DNA of 64,000 bases from Hyphomicrobiaceae bacterium (GTDB lineage Bacteria; Pseudomonadota; Alphaproteobacteria; Rhizobiales; Devosiaceae): the NCBI GenBank assembly GCA_020638065.1, contig JACKJG010000003.1, positions 124,001 through 188,000 of the forward strand, written 5' to 3'. Below the pieces are notes generated by a model. It made no database searches. It saw only the letters and a list, made by a program, of their open reading frames with translations, and was not told the DNA's origin. A program made the translations under genes and the position numbers. Below are positions 34,498 through 43,278 of this stretch, piece by piece; within the stretch, counting starts at the first letter, position 1, and the number at the start of each line of letters is the position of its first letter.

Positions 34498-34526
34498 TTA
34501 ATACAAAACGCCCGGGCGAGCGTCAA
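34498..34526 (-). promoter_or_regulatory. Promoter of the ABC importer operon with a palindromic spacer
   Basis: Minus strand: TTGACG (34526-34521), a 17-base spacer, TATTAA (34503-34498). The spacer contains the perfect palindrome CGCCCGGGCG (34509-34518), placed where a repressor would block polymerase. No regulator gene is adjacent. The rest of the 34409-34597 interval has no gene. Confidence 0.6.
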
Positions 34527-34597
34527 ACAAAACGGTAACGTACCTCATTATTTAAAGCCCGTGCGCGAGATCTGGCTGTTCAATAAGGCTCTGGCGA

Positions 34598-35119
34598 TCA
34601 GGGGAGGGCGGCGTAACCGTCGGAAAACCCGATGAGCGAGACCGGGATGCCGATGCCTTCTTCCGGCGTTTTGAACACGACGAAGATCGCCTGTTGCCCG
34701 GCCGCGAACTTGGCTTTCAGGTCATCGTCCATGATCACCTCGGCAATGCAGCCATTTGGCAGACAGCGGACAAACGCCACGCGGCCAAGGTCAGTGCCAT
34801 CAATGTTCAGCCCAAGGCCGTTGGGAAGAAGGACGCCGAGCGGCGCTAAAACGCGCAACAATGTGGCCTGCCGGTCGGCGGTTTTCAGAACGATCACGCT
34901 GAGCCCGACATTGGTTTGATCTTCGGCCGTCACGTTCTGAATGATCGCGCATTGTTCTGCACTCGCCCCCGGCGGCGTGTCGCAACTGAGTTGCCAATCG
35001 CCATGCTGCGACTTGACCACACCCTGCGCCTCAGCCGCCGGCGCGCCGAGAAGTGCCATGAGGCCGGCAAGCGCGATTGCAGCGAGCGATTTGCTATTCA
35101 GCGTTGGAAATCTGGGCAC
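34598..35119 (-). CDS. Invasion-associated locus B (IalB) family protein
   Basis: A 173-residue exported protein. The N-terminus is a signal peptide ending GAPAAEA; the mature part begins near QGVVKSQHGDWQLSCDTPPG, the characteristic GDWxxxC opening of the IalB family, with four cysteines likely paired. The family is named from Bartonella but is common in free-living alphaproteobacteria, so no virulence role should be inferred. I chose GTG 35119, which has a GGAG upstream and starts just before the signal peptide; the frame runs to 35380 without family similarity. It is divergent from coxB. Confidence 0.85.
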   Translation of the reverse strand: MPRFPTLNSKSLAAIALAGLMALLGAPAAEAQGVVKSQHGDWQLSCDTPPGASAEQCAIIQNVTAEDQTNVGLSVIVLKTADRQATLLRVLAPLGVLLPNGLGLNIDGTDLGRVAFVRCLPNGCIAEVIMDDDLKAKFAAGQQAIFVVFKTPEEGIGIPVSLIGFSDGYAALP

Positions 35120-35255
35120 GAACGCGACTCCGATATGAAGAACGGATTGAACATACACAGCCGTCAGGGTATTTCCAGCACGGCATGCCCTCAATTCCCG
35201 GCCAAAAACGGCAAGTGTGAGGCAGCCGCGACAAATCATCCAACGCCGCCGCAAT

Positions 35256-35269
35256 TTGACGCACATCAA
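35256..35269. promoter_or_regulatory. FNR/FixK-like box upstream of the oxidase operon
   Basis: TTGAC, four bases, ATCAA differs at one position from the TTGAT-N4-ATCAA consensus of FNR/FixK-type regulators. It lies 153 bases before coxB and 137 bases before the IalB-like gene, in the 302-base interval 35120-35421 between these divergent genes. I see no small gene in that interval. Confidence 0.5.
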
Positions 35270-35421
35270 TGCGAGGCTCCTAGATTGCCTTGCTGCGCCT
35301 GATGTGATTTTAGTCAAAGGATTGGGACGGCCCCGGCTGAGTCGGGGTGCCCGGGGCGGACGGATTCGAGATTTCTTCAAAGCGAAAACGCTCGCCAGGC
35401 AAATGACTTAGGGAGACCCCA

Positions 35422-36357
35422 GTGATCGGCTCGTTTTCGTTTCGAAAATCACTTATGTCCGGCGCTTTGGGCGCAATTGCGGCGACCGTAGCGTCCGCAA
35501 GCGCAGCCCTGGCTGACACCGGCATGGCTACAGATGGCCAAATCCACCTGCAGGAACCGGCAACTCCGATCATGGAGAGCATCACGGCGTTCCACAACAA
35601 TCTGTTGTTGTGGATCATCACCGCGATTGTGCTTCTGGTGTTGGCGCTTCTCGTGATCGTCATGCTCCGCTTCAATTCGAGGGCCAACCCCACCCCCTCC
35701 AAGACCAGCCACAACTCGGTCATTGAAGTGGTTTGGACCGTGGTGCCAATCCTGATCCTGGTTGTGATCGCCGTGCCGTCCTTCGGCGTACTGGCTGATC
35801 AGCAGACCATTCCGGATGGGAACCGCAAATATCTCGGCTCCAACATTTTCTCGTACGGCGAAGTCGAGCTTCCGGCCCCGGCAGTGACCGTCAAGGCGAC
35901 CGGCGTTCAGTGGAGCTGGTCATACGAATATCCCGATCTGGGTATCTCCTTTGACTCCTTCATGCTGCCGGAAACGTCGACCAACGGTTTCGATCGCCCC
36001 ACGCTGAAGCCAAACGAGCCCCGCCTTTTGGCTGTCGACAATGATATCGTTGTGCCCGTGAACACGACGGTCCGCGTTCTTGTGACAGCGGACCCGACCG
36101 GCGTGATCCACTCTTTCGCGGTGCCCTCGTTCGGCATCAAGGTGGACGCGGTTCCGGGCCGGACCAATGAAACCTGGTTTTATGCCGAACGCGAAGGCAT
36201 CTATTACGGCCAATGTTCCGAGCTTTGCGGCAAGGACCATGCCTTCATGCCGATCGCGGTTCGCGTCGTGTCTCAGGACCAGTATGACGCATGGGCAAAA
36301 GCTGTGCAGGACGGCGATATCGACGCCGGCAATGCCCTGCTTGGCCCGGTTACCTGA
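35422..36357 (+). CDS. coxB: Cytochrome c oxidase subunit II
   Basis: A 311-residue subunit of the aa3 oxidase. A signal-like leader (cut near ASAALA) precedes two membrane helices (about 62-82 and 103-123) and a periplasmic cupredoxin domain. The binuclear CuA ligands are all visible: His230, Cys265, Glu267, Cys269, His273 and Met276 (GQCSELCGKDHAFM). It accepts electrons from cytochrome c. GTG 35422 is preceded by GGGAG six bases away. It is the first gene of the oxidase cluster. Confidence 0.97.
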   Translation: MIGSFSFRKSLMSGALGAIAATVASASAALADTGMATDGQIHLQEPATPIMESITAFHNNLLLWIITAIVLLVLALLVIVMLRFNSRANPTPSKTSHNSVIEVVWTVVPILILVVIAVPSFGVLADQQTIPDGNRKYLGSNIFSYGEVELPAPAVTVKATGVQWSWSYEYPDLGISFDSFMLPETSTNGFDRPTLKPNEPRLLAVDNDIVVPVNTTVRVLVTADPTGVIHSFAVPSFGIKVDAVPGRTNETWFYAEREGIYYGQCSELCGKDHAFMPIAVRVVSQDQYDAWAKAVQDGDIDAGNALLGPVT

Positions 36358-36395
36358 TAGTTCCAACCCGACAACAAAGAAACAAAGGGAAAATC

Positions 36396-38051
36396 ATGGC
36401 AAACGCAGCTACCGCTTCCCATGACGCGCATGACCACCCAACGGGTTGGAAACGCTACGTCTATTCGACGAACCACAAAGACATCGGCACGATGTACTTG
36501 GTCTTCGCCATCTTCACCGGCGTTGTCGGGGGAATTCTCTCAGGCTTCATGCGCTGGGAACTGGCCGAGCCAGGCATTCAGATTTTCCATGGCCTTGCGC
36601 AAATGGTGTACGGCGTCGAGGGCGATGCTGCCATCGATGGCGGCAAGCAGATGTACAACGTCTTCACCACCGCCCACGGCCTGATCATGATCTTCTTCAT
36701 GGTCATGCCCGCCATGATCGGTGGCTTCGCCAACTGGTTCGTTCCGATCATGATCGGCGCGCCGGACATGGCCTTCCCGCGCATGAACAACATTTCGTTC
36801 TGGCTGTTGCCGCCGGCTTTCCTTCTGCTGGTGATCTCGATGTTTGTTCCGGGTACGAACGATCTTCCCGGCGTTGGTGGTGGCTGGACGATTTATGCGC
36901 CGCTTTCGACCCTGGCTGGCACGCCAGGACCGGCAATGGACTATGCGATCCTGTCGCTGCACATTGCAGGCGCGTCCTCCATCCTCGGTGCGATCAACTT
37001 CATCACGACCATCTTCAACATGCGCGCGCCGGGCATGACCCTGCACAAGATGCCGCTGTTCCCATGGTCCATTCTGGTCACGGCCTTTCTGCTGCTACTC
37101 AGCCTGCCCGTTCTGGCCGGCGGCATCACCATGCTGCTGACCGACCGCAACTTCGGCACCACCTTCTTCAACCCGGTGGGTGGCGGTGATCCGATCCTGT
37201 TCCAGCACCTGTTCTGGTTCTTCGGGCATCCCGAGGTCTATATCCTGATCCTGCCGGGCTTCGGCATCATCTCCCACATCGTTTCGACCTTCTCCAAGAA
37301 GCCGATCTTCGGTTATCTGGGCATGGTCTACGCCATGATCGCCATCGGCTTCGTCGGCTTCATCGTGTGGGCGCACCACATGTATACGACCGGCCTGAGC
37401 CTCGACGTTCAGCGTTACTTCGTGGCGGCCACGATGGTCATCGCGGTGCCCACCGGCGTCAAGATCTTCTCCTGGATCGCGACCATGTGGGGTGGTTCGA
37501 TCACCTTCCGCACCCCGATGTTGTGGGCGATCGGCTTCATCTTCCTGTTCACCGTGGGTGGCGTGACCGGCGTGGTGCTGGCAAATGCCGGTGCCGACCG
37601 GGCCCTGCACGATACCTATTACGTCGTGGCGCACTTCCACTACGTGCTGTCGCTAGGTGCCGTGTTCGCCATTTTTGCGGGCTGGTATTACTGGTTCCCC
37701 AAAATGTTCGGGATCATGTACAATTCGTTCCTCGCCAAGACCCATTTCTGGATCACCTTCATTGGCGTGAACCTGGTCTTCTTCCCGCAGCACTTCCTTG
37801 GCCTTGCCGGCATGCCGCGCCGTTACATCGATTATCCGGACGCCTATGCGTACTGGAACATGGTGTCATCGATCGGTTATGCCATCACTCTGGCCGGCCT
37901 GTTGGTCTTCCTCTACCTGCTGTTCGAGGCCTTCTCGAAGAAGCGTCAGGCAGAGGCCAATCCGTGGGGCGAGGGCGCAACGACCCTGGAATGGACCTTG
38001 CCGTCCCCGCCGCCGTTCCATCAGTTTGAAACGCTTCCGCGTATCAAATAA
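36396..38051 (+). CDS. coxA: Cytochrome c oxidase subunit I
   Basis: A 551-residue, twelve-helix subunit holding heme a and the heme a3-CuB oxygen-reduction site. Diagnostic stretches are STNHKDIGTMYLVFA at the N-terminus, WFFGHPEVYILILPGFG with the CuB His and cross-linked Tyr, and VVAHFHYVLSLGAVFA with the heme ligands. I chose ATG 36396 with AAAGGGAA upstream. The sequence is of the aa3 type used at high oxygen. It follows coxB by 38 bases. Confidence 0.98.
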   Translation: MANAATASHDAHDHPTGWKRYVYSTNHKDIGTMYLVFAIFTGVVGGILSGFMRWELAEPGIQIFHGLAQMVYGVEGDAAIDGGKQMYNVFTTAHGLIMIFFMVMPAMIGGFANWFVPIMIGAPDMAFPRMNNISFWLLPPAFLLLVISMFVPGTNDLPGVGGGWTIYAPLSTLAGTPGPAMDYAILSLHIAGASSILGAINFITTIFNMRAPGMTLHKMPLFPWSILVTAFLLLLSLPVLAGGITMLLTDRNFGTTFFNPVGGGDPILFQHLFWFFGHPEVYILILPGFGIISHIVSTFSKKPIFGYLGMVYAMIAIGFVGFIVWAHHMYTTGLSLDVQRYFVAATMVIAVPTGVKIFSWIATMWGGSITFRTPMLWAIGFIFLFTVGGVTGVVLANAGADRALHDTYYVVAHFHYVLSLGAVFAIFAGWYYWFPKMFGIMYNSFLAKTHFWITFIGVNLVFFPQHFLGLAGMPRRYIDYPDAYAYWNMVSSIGYAITLAGLLVFLYLLFEAFSKKRQAEANPWGEGATTLEWTLPSPPPFHQFETLPRIK

Positions 38052-38065
38052 CCGGAGCTACGAAC

Positions 38066-38998
38066 TTGGCGTTGGTGGATGACAATCTGACGGCAGCAGG
38101 CGTCGCGATGGAGGGCGAGGTTTCAGACTACCTCGCCCTGCTCAAGCCGCGCGTCATGTCGCTGGTTGTCTTCACCGCCGCTGCCGGTCTTTTGGTGGCC
38201 CCGGGGCCAATCCACCCCTTCGTCGCTGCGATCGCCATTCTCTGCATCGCCGTTGGCGCCGGAGCGTCGGGCGCGCTCAACATGTGGTACGATGCGGACA
38301 TCGACGCCATCATGTCCCGCACCCGCAATCGGCCGATCCCCTCAGGCCGACTCGACCGCCAGACCGCACTCATGTTCGGACTGGTTCTGTCGGTTTTCTC
38401 GGTCGCACTTCTCGGCCTTGCTGCCAATTGGTTTGCGGCCGGATTGCTGGCCTTCACAATCTTCTTTTACGCCGTCATCTACACGATGTGGCTGAAGCGG
38501 GCGACGCCGCAAAACATCGTCATTGGCGGTGCAGCCGGCGCCTTCCCGCCGATGGTCGGATGGGCTGCGGTGACCGGCAATATCAGCCTCGATTCGGTCG
38601 TGCTGTTCCTCATCATCTTCCTGTGGACCCCTCCGCACTTCTGGGCACTGGCGCTCTACAAGCAATCCGACTATGCCGCGGCCGGCATTCCGATGATGCC
38701 GAACGTCGCCGGTGAGCGCAGCACCCGCAATCAGATTCTGGTCTATGCCATCCTGTTGTCGCTCGCATCGCTTCTGCCGCTGGCAACCGGCCTTACCGGA
38801 TGGGTCTATGCGGTTCCCGCCATCGGGCTGGGACTGGTCTTTTCCGGCCTTGCCTTCAAACTCTGGCGCGCACCGGCGGAGCAGATGAAGCGCAATGCCC
38901 GTGAACTTTTCACCTTCTCGCTGCTTTACCTCTTCGCCCTGTTTCTGGCCCTCGTCGCCGATGTCGGGATCGCCCGCTTCCTGGAGATGATATCGTGA
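38066..38998 (+). CDS. ctaB: Heme O synthase (protoheme IX farnesyltransferase)
   Basis: A 310-residue membrane prenyltransferase with about eight or nine helices. The motif NMWYDADIDAIMSRTRNRPIP carries the diphosphate-binding aspartates. It adds a farnesyl chain to heme B, making heme O, the precursor of the heme A used by subunit I. The likely start is TTG 38066, since GGAG lies eight bases before it; GTG 38075 is less favoured. It overlaps the next small gene by four bases. Confidence 0.96.
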   Translation: MALVDDNLTAAGVAMEGEVSDYLALLKPRVMSLVVFTAAAGLLVAPGPIHPFVAAIAILCIAVGAGASGALNMWYDADIDAIMSRTRNRPIPSGRLDRQTALMFGLVLSVFSVALLGLAANWFAAGLLAFTIFFYAVIYTMWLKRATPQNIVIGGAAGAFPPMVGWAAVTGNISLDSVVLFLIIFLWTPPHFWALALYKQSDYAAAGIPMMPNVAGERSTRNQILVYAILLSLASLLPLATGLTGWVYAVPAIGLGLVFSGLAFKLWRAPAEQMKRNARELFTFSLLYLFALFLALVADVGIARFLEMIS

Positions 38999-39168
38999 CG
39001 GCGCCGACAGAACCGGAAATGCTGAGCAAGGAAGATAGCGACAAGCTCGCCAAGTCGCGGCGCGGGCGTTCCATCGCACTTGCACTTGTGCTCGGTGCGC
39101 TGGCCATCGTCTTTTATGCCCTGACCATCGTCAAGATGGGTCCCGGCGTATTCAATCGGCCATTGTGA
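38995..39168 (+). CDS. CoxF-like small membrane protein
   Basis: A 57-residue protein that starts at GTG 38995 inside the ctaB stop codon and stops at 39168. It has a charged N-terminus (LSKEDSDKLAKSRRGRS), one membrane helix (IALALVLGALAIVFYALTIV) and a short tail ending GPGVFNRPL. Small single-helix proteins with this pattern sit between ctaB and ctaG in many Rhizobiales oxidase clusters and are called CoxF. A role in oxidase assembly or stability is inferred from position only. Confidence 0.8.
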   Translation: MTAPTEPEMLSKEDSDKLAKSRRGRSIALALVLGALAIVFYALTIVKMGPGVFNRPL

Positions 39169-39176
39169 GGCAGGCG

Positions 39177-39743
39177 ATGGTCGATCAGACAAGCACGCAT
39201 CCCGACGAACACCTGCATGGCAAGCACTTGCGTGTTGCCGTTATCCTCATGGCCATTGTCGTGGGCATGGTGGGCATGGCCTACGCAGCAGTTCCGCTCT
39301 ATTCGATCTTCTGCCAGGTCACCGGTTACGGTGGCACGACGCAACGTTCGACCGGCAATTCCGCGGGCATTATCGATCGCGAAATGACGACCCGTTTCGA
39401 CGCGAACATTTCGTCCGATCTGCCGCTCAGGGTCACGCCCTCACGTCCGGTAACCTCCAAGATCGGAACCGTGCAGACGATCACTTTCCTGGCGACCAAC
39501 GTGTCAAACCACACCGTGACGACCACGGCATCTTTCAACGTGACGCCGGAACTGGTGGGGCGCTACTTCAACAAGATTCAGTGCTTCTGCTTCACCGAAC
39601 AAACACTGGCGCCCGGCGAAACCGCCGAAATGCCGGTGACATTCTTTCTTGATCCTGAAATCGATAACGTGCAGGAACTGGATACCGTCAAGGACGTGAC
39701 ATTGTCCTATTCATTCTATGCGACCGAACCTGGGAGATCCTGA
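39177..39743 (+). CDS. ctaG: Cytochrome c oxidase assembly protein CtaG (Cox11 family)
   Basis: A 188-residue protein with one N-terminal membrane helix (about 19-41) and a periplasmic immunoglobulin-like domain. The copper-binding motif is at Cys136 and Cys138 (IQCFCFTEQ), with a third conserved Cys at 46 (SIFCQVTGYGG). It delivers copper to the CuB site of subunit I. I prefer ATG 39177 with GAGG upstream; GTG 39165 overlaps the preceding stop and is an alternative. Confidence 0.95.
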   Translation: MVDQTSTHPDEHLHGKHLRVAVILMAIVVGMVGMAYAAVPLYSIFCQVTGYGGTTQRSTGNSAGIIDREMTTRFDANISSDLPLRVTPSRPVTSKIGTVQTITFLATNVSNHTVTTTASFNVTPELVGRYFNKIQCFCFTEQTLAPGETAEMPVTFFLDPEIDNVQELDTVKDVTLSYSFYATEPGRS

Positions 39744-39745
39744 CG

Positions 39746-40585
39746 ATGGCCGCTCACACCAAGCATCACGATTACCATCTCGTTAATCCGAGCCCCTGGC
39801 CCTTTGTTGGCGCCGTGTCGGCTTTTGTCATGGCCATTGGTGGCATTCAGTGGATGCACAATGTGACGCCGTGGATCTTCTTCATTGGCCTGGTTGGCGT
39901 GCTTTTCACCATGTATTCCTGGTGGGCCGACGTGATCAAGGAAGCAAACGGCGGCGATCACACGCCGGTTGTTCAGCTTCATCATCGCTATGGCATGATG
40001 CTGTTCATCGCCTCTGAAGTCATGTTCTTCGTCGCCTGGTTCTGGGCCTATTTCGACGGCTTCTTCATGATCGACGACACAGCGCTTTACGCCCGTCATG
40101 CGCTGTCGACCAACGGCCACTGGCCGTATCAGGGTGTGGAACTGTTCAACCCCTGGCACTTGCCATTGTTCAACACGCTTCTGCTGCTGACCTCGGGCAC
40201 AACAGTGACCTGGGCGCACCACGCGCTTCTGGAAGGTGACCGGCAGAGCGTGAAATGGGGCCTGATCCTCACGATCGTTCTCGGTGCGCTGTTCACAGTC
40301 GTGCAGGCCATCGAATATTCCAGCGCCGGCTTCTCGTTCTCCGGCAACATTTATGGTGCGACCTTCTTCATGGCGACCGGCTTCCACGGCTTCCACGTGA
40401 TCATCGGCACGATCTTCCTGATCGTCACGCTGTTCCGTCTGCTGGGCGGCGACTTCACGCCGAAACAACACCTGGGCTTCGAATTCGCGGCCTGGTATTG
40501 GCACTTCGTTGACGTGGTCTGGCTGTTCCTCTTCGCAAACATCTATGTGTGGGGCAGTTGGGGCATCGCCGTCGCACACGGCTGA
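39746..40585 (+). CDS. coxC: Cytochrome c oxidase subunit III
   Basis: A 279-residue subunit with seven helices. Family markers are HHDYHLVNPSPWPFVGA at the start, SEVMFFVAWFWAYF in the centre, and FHGFHVIIGTIFL with WYWHFVDVVWLFLF near the end. It stabilises the core of the oxidase and supports proton uptake. It begins two bases after ctaG, consistent with tight co-expression. Confidence 0.97.
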   Translation: MAAHTKHHDYHLVNPSPWPFVGAVSAFVMAIGGIQWMHNVTPWIFFIGLVGVLFTMYSWWADVIKEANGGDHTPVVQLHHRYGMMLFIASEVMFFVAWFWAYFDGFFMIDDTALYARHALSTNGHWPYQGVELFNPWHLPLFNTLLLLTSGTTVTWAHHALLEGDRQSVKWGLILTIVLGALFTVVQAIEYSSAGFSFSGNIYGATFFMATGFHGFHVIIGTIFLIVTLFRLLGGDFTPKQHLGFEFAAWYWHFVDVVWLFLFANIYVWGSWGIAVAHG

Positions 40586-40591
40586 TCATTC

Positions 40592-40611
40592 GGGGCGCCC
40601 ACGGGCGCCCC
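40592..40611 (+). other. GC-rich hairpin after coxC
   Basis: GGGGCGCCC and GGGCGCCCC form a nearly uninterrupted stem. Only a mixed AACCACTTT follows, so it may pause or partly end transcription between coxC and the downstream DUF983 and SURF1 genes rather than terminate fully. Confidence 0.45.
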
Positions 40612-40661
40612 AACCACTTTGCGGGTTGAGGGACGCCGCACAACATCAAGGAAGTTGAGCC

Positions 40662-41054
40662 ATGTCCCACGACCACACTCCAGATCACGAGACACCGAAT
40701 CCGTTCGCAACCGGAATTGCCGGTCGTTGCCCGCGCTGCGGCGAAGGGCTCCTGTTCACCGGATTTCTGAAAACCGCCAGCAAGTGCGAAAGCTGCGGGC
40801 TGGATCTGGAATTTGCCGATAGCGGCGACGGTCCGGCTATTTTCATCATGTTTATCGTCGGCTTCGTGGTGATCACGCTGGCATTACTCGTCAACGTCGT
40901 TTTCAATCCGCCGATGTGGGTGCACCTGCTGCTCTGGATCCCCACAACCATCATCCTTTCGCTGGCACTGCTCCGGCCCTTCAAGGGCATCATGATCGCG
41001 CTGCAATATCGAAACGACGCGCGCGAGGGCCAGCAGACTGACGATCACGCCTGA
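40662..41054 (+). CDS. DUF983 membrane protein with zinc-ribbon motif
   Basis: A 130-residue protein. The N-terminal part has two CxxC pairs (GRCPRCGEG and SKCESCGLD) that probably hold zinc. Two membrane helices follow (about 60-80 and 85-105). DUF983 proteins regularly lie in oxidase clusters of alphaproteobacteria between subunit III and SURF1 but have no established function. The stop overlaps the SURF1 start by one base. Confidence 0.87.
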   Translation: MSHDHTPDHETPNPFATGIAGRCPRCGEGLLFTGFLKTASKCESCGLDLEFADSGDGPAIFIMFIVGFVVITLALLVNVVFNPPMWVHLLLWIPTTIILSLALLRPFKGIMIALQYRNDAREGQQTDDHA

Positions 41055-41848
41055 TGCCAGCCAACGAAGTAGCGTCCGGTTCGACCCGCCTGACCTGGCG
41101 GCAGATGACATTCATCCTGTTCATGCTGGCGCTGACGATCCTGTTCGTAGGGCTTGGCTATTGGCAAATGCAACGACTGGGCGAGAAGACCCGGCAATTG
41201 GAGGCAATCGCAGAGCGTTCGGAAAGATCCCCGATCGACCTGCCGCCAGTGGCGGAATGGTCGGTCAGCGACCCGCTGGCTTTCGACTATCTGCCAGTGA
41301 CGGCGACCGGCACATTCCGCAACGATGAAACGGTTCTGGTTTTCACCAGCCTCGAAGACCCGCGTGGCACCTATTCTGGTCCCGGATATTGGGTCATCGC
41401 GCCGCTGCAGACAGCCAACAACGGACTGGTCTTCGTCAATCGCGGCTTCGTTCCCCAGGATCAGAAGGACCAGTTCAAGGCTGGTGGCGCTGGGCCGCAG
41501 GTCGAGGTCACGATAACCGGTCTGGCACGCGTGAGCGAAAAGACCGGCATGTTCACGCCTGCATCCGATCTGGTGAACCGCATCGATTGGGCCCGAAACA
41601 TCGATCGACTTGAGCAATATGTGGACACGGCCGGACGTACCGTCGCACCATTTTACATTGATGAAGCCGCGTCCGCGCCCGGAGCGTTGCCTCAGGGCGG
41701 TGAGACCAAGCTGACCTTGCCCAACCGGCATTTCGAGTATGCCCTGACATGGTTTTCACTGGCCATCATCACGCCGATTCTGGTGGTGACATGGTTGCTG
41801 CGCGCCCGCAAGCAAACCAGTCTTGCCCCCGGCGGGTCATCGGAATAG
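41054..41848 (+). CDS. SURF1-family oxidase assembly protein
   Basis: A 264-residue protein with membrane helices at both ends (about 15-38 and 230-250) and a soluble periplasmic domain between. Conserved phrases are LGYWQMQRLGEKTRQLEAI, GPGYWVIAPLQTANNGLVFVNRGFVP and NRHFEYALTWFSLA. SURF1 helps insert heme a into subunit I. It is the last gene that clearly belongs to oxidase biogenesis here. Confidence 0.92.
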   Translation: MPANEVASGSTRLTWRQMTFILFMLALTILFVGLGYWQMQRLGEKTRQLEAIAERSERSPIDLPPVAEWSVSDPLAFDYLPVTATGTFRNDETVLVFTSLEDPRGTYSGPGYWVIAPLQTANNGLVFVNRGFVPQDQKDQFKAGGAGPQVEVTITGLARVSEKTGMFTPASDLVNRIDWARNIDRLEQYVDTAGRTVAPFYIDEAASAPGALPQGGETKLTLPNRHFEYALTWFSLAIITPILVVTWLLRARKQTSLAPGGSSE

Positions 41849-41876
41849 GGTGCCGCGCCCCTCTCAAGGACCTTTC

Positions 41877-43268
41877 ATGCGCTACCTTTCGACCCGCGGC
41901 CAGGCGCCGGAACTCGGATTTTGCGACGCAGTGCTCGCCGGGCTTGCGTCGGACGGGGGCCTCTATCTTCCAGCCGAATGGCCGCAGTTCAGCCATGCTG
42001 AAATCTCGGCGCTCGCCAACCGGCCCTATGAGGATGCCGCCTTCGCGATCATTTCGCGTTTTGTTGACGGTGAGATTGAAGACGCAAAATTGCGGGGCAT
42101 GATCGACGCGGCCTATTCGAGCTTCCGCCATCCTTCGGTTGCGCCGCTGGTCGAAATCGAGCCGGGCCATTTCATTCTCGAACTGTTCCACGGGCCGACG
42201 CTGGCCTTCAAGGACGTCGCCATGCAGCTTCTGGCACGGCTTATGGATTATATCCTTGAAGAACGTGGCGCGCGCGCGACCATTGTCGGCGCAACATCCG
42301 GAGACACAGGAAGCGCGGCTATCGAAGCGTTCAAGGGTCGCGAGAACACCGACATCTTCATCCTGCACCCCAATGGCGGCACATCGGAGGTGCAGCGCCG
42401 GCAGATGACCACGGTGCTCGACGCCAATGTGCACAACATCGCGCTCGAAGGCACGTTTGATGATTGCCAGAACGCGGTCAAAGCCATGTTCGCCAATCGT
42501 CCGTTCCGTGAAAGCCTGCATCTGTCGGGTGTAAATTCGATCAATTGGGGCCGGATCGTCGCCCAGATCGTTTATTACTTTACCGCAGCGATCTCGCTGG
42601 GCGCCCCGCATCGGCCGGTCAGCTTCACCGTGCCGACCGGCAATTTCGGCGATATTTTCGCCGGCTACGCAGCGATGCGCATGGGCCTGCCGATCGCCCG
42701 GTTGATCATTGCGACCAACCAGAACGACATTCTGGCCCGCACGCTCGAAACAGGCGCCTACGAGACGGGCAGGGTACTAAGATCGATCAGTCCCTCCATG
42801 GACATTCAGGTCTCATCCAATTTCGAGCGTCTGGTTTTTGATGCGCTGGAGCGCGATGCGGACACCCTGCAACGCCTGATGAACCAGCTCAAGCAGTCGG
42901 GACGTTTCGAATTGCCCGAAAATGCGCGCCTTTTCATATCCCGAACCTTCTCGGCGGGGCGGGCCAGTGAGGACGAAACGCTGGCGACCATCAGTAGCGT
43001 CAACGAACAATCGGACTATCTGCTCGACCCCCACTCGGCGGTGGGTGTGCAGGTCGCGCGCCGTTTCGCGAGTGTCGAAACGCCAATGATCACACTTGCG
43101 ACGGCGCATCCGGCCAAGTTTCCCGCAGCGGTAAAATCGGCTTCGGGGCTTGAACCTGCCCTGCCGCAATGGCTATCTGATCTTTTTGAACGACAAGAAC
43201 AATTCGACGTGCTGGCAAACGACCAGTCTTTGATCGAAGATTACATCAAGGCCCGCGCAAGGGCCTGA
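41877..43268 (+). CDS. thrC: Threonine synthase
   Basis: A 463-residue PLP enzyme that converts phosphohomoserine to threonine. It starts MRYLSTRGQAPELGF, and the cofactor lysine is Lys112 in HGPTLAFKDVAMQLL; GATSGDTGSAAIEAF binds the phosphate. The length fits the longer, proteobacterial/fungal class. ATG 41877 is chosen over an upstream frame extension with no similarity. It is followed closely by the M16 peptidase gene, a pairing common in Rhizobiales. Confidence 0.96.
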   Translation: MRYLSTRGQAPELGFCDAVLAGLASDGGLYLPAEWPQFSHAEISALANRPYEDAAFAIISRFVDGEIEDAKLRGMIDAAYSSFRHPSVAPLVEIEPGHFILELFHGPTLAFKDVAMQLLARLMDYILEERGARATIVGATSGDTGSAAIEAFKGRENTDIFILHPNGGTSEVQRRQMTTVLDANVHNIALEGTFDDCQNAVKAMFANRPFRESLHLSGVNSINWGRIVAQIVYYFTAAISLGAPHRPVSFTVPTGNFGDIFAGYAAMRMGLPIARLIIATNQNDILARTLETGAYETGRVLRSISPSMDIQVSSNFERLVFDALERDADTLQRLMNQLKQSGRFELPENARLFISRTFSAGRASEDETLATISSVNEQSDYLLDPHSAVGVQVARRFASVETPMITLATAHPAKFPAAVKSASGLEPALPQWLSDLFERQEQFDVLANDQSLIEDYIKARARA

Positions 43269-43278
43269 GGAGGAAGCG

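Noticed and set aside
35120..35380. Upstream extension of the IalB-like gene
   Set aside because: It would place the signal peptide about 90 residues into the protein; GTG 35119 gives a normal exported protein.
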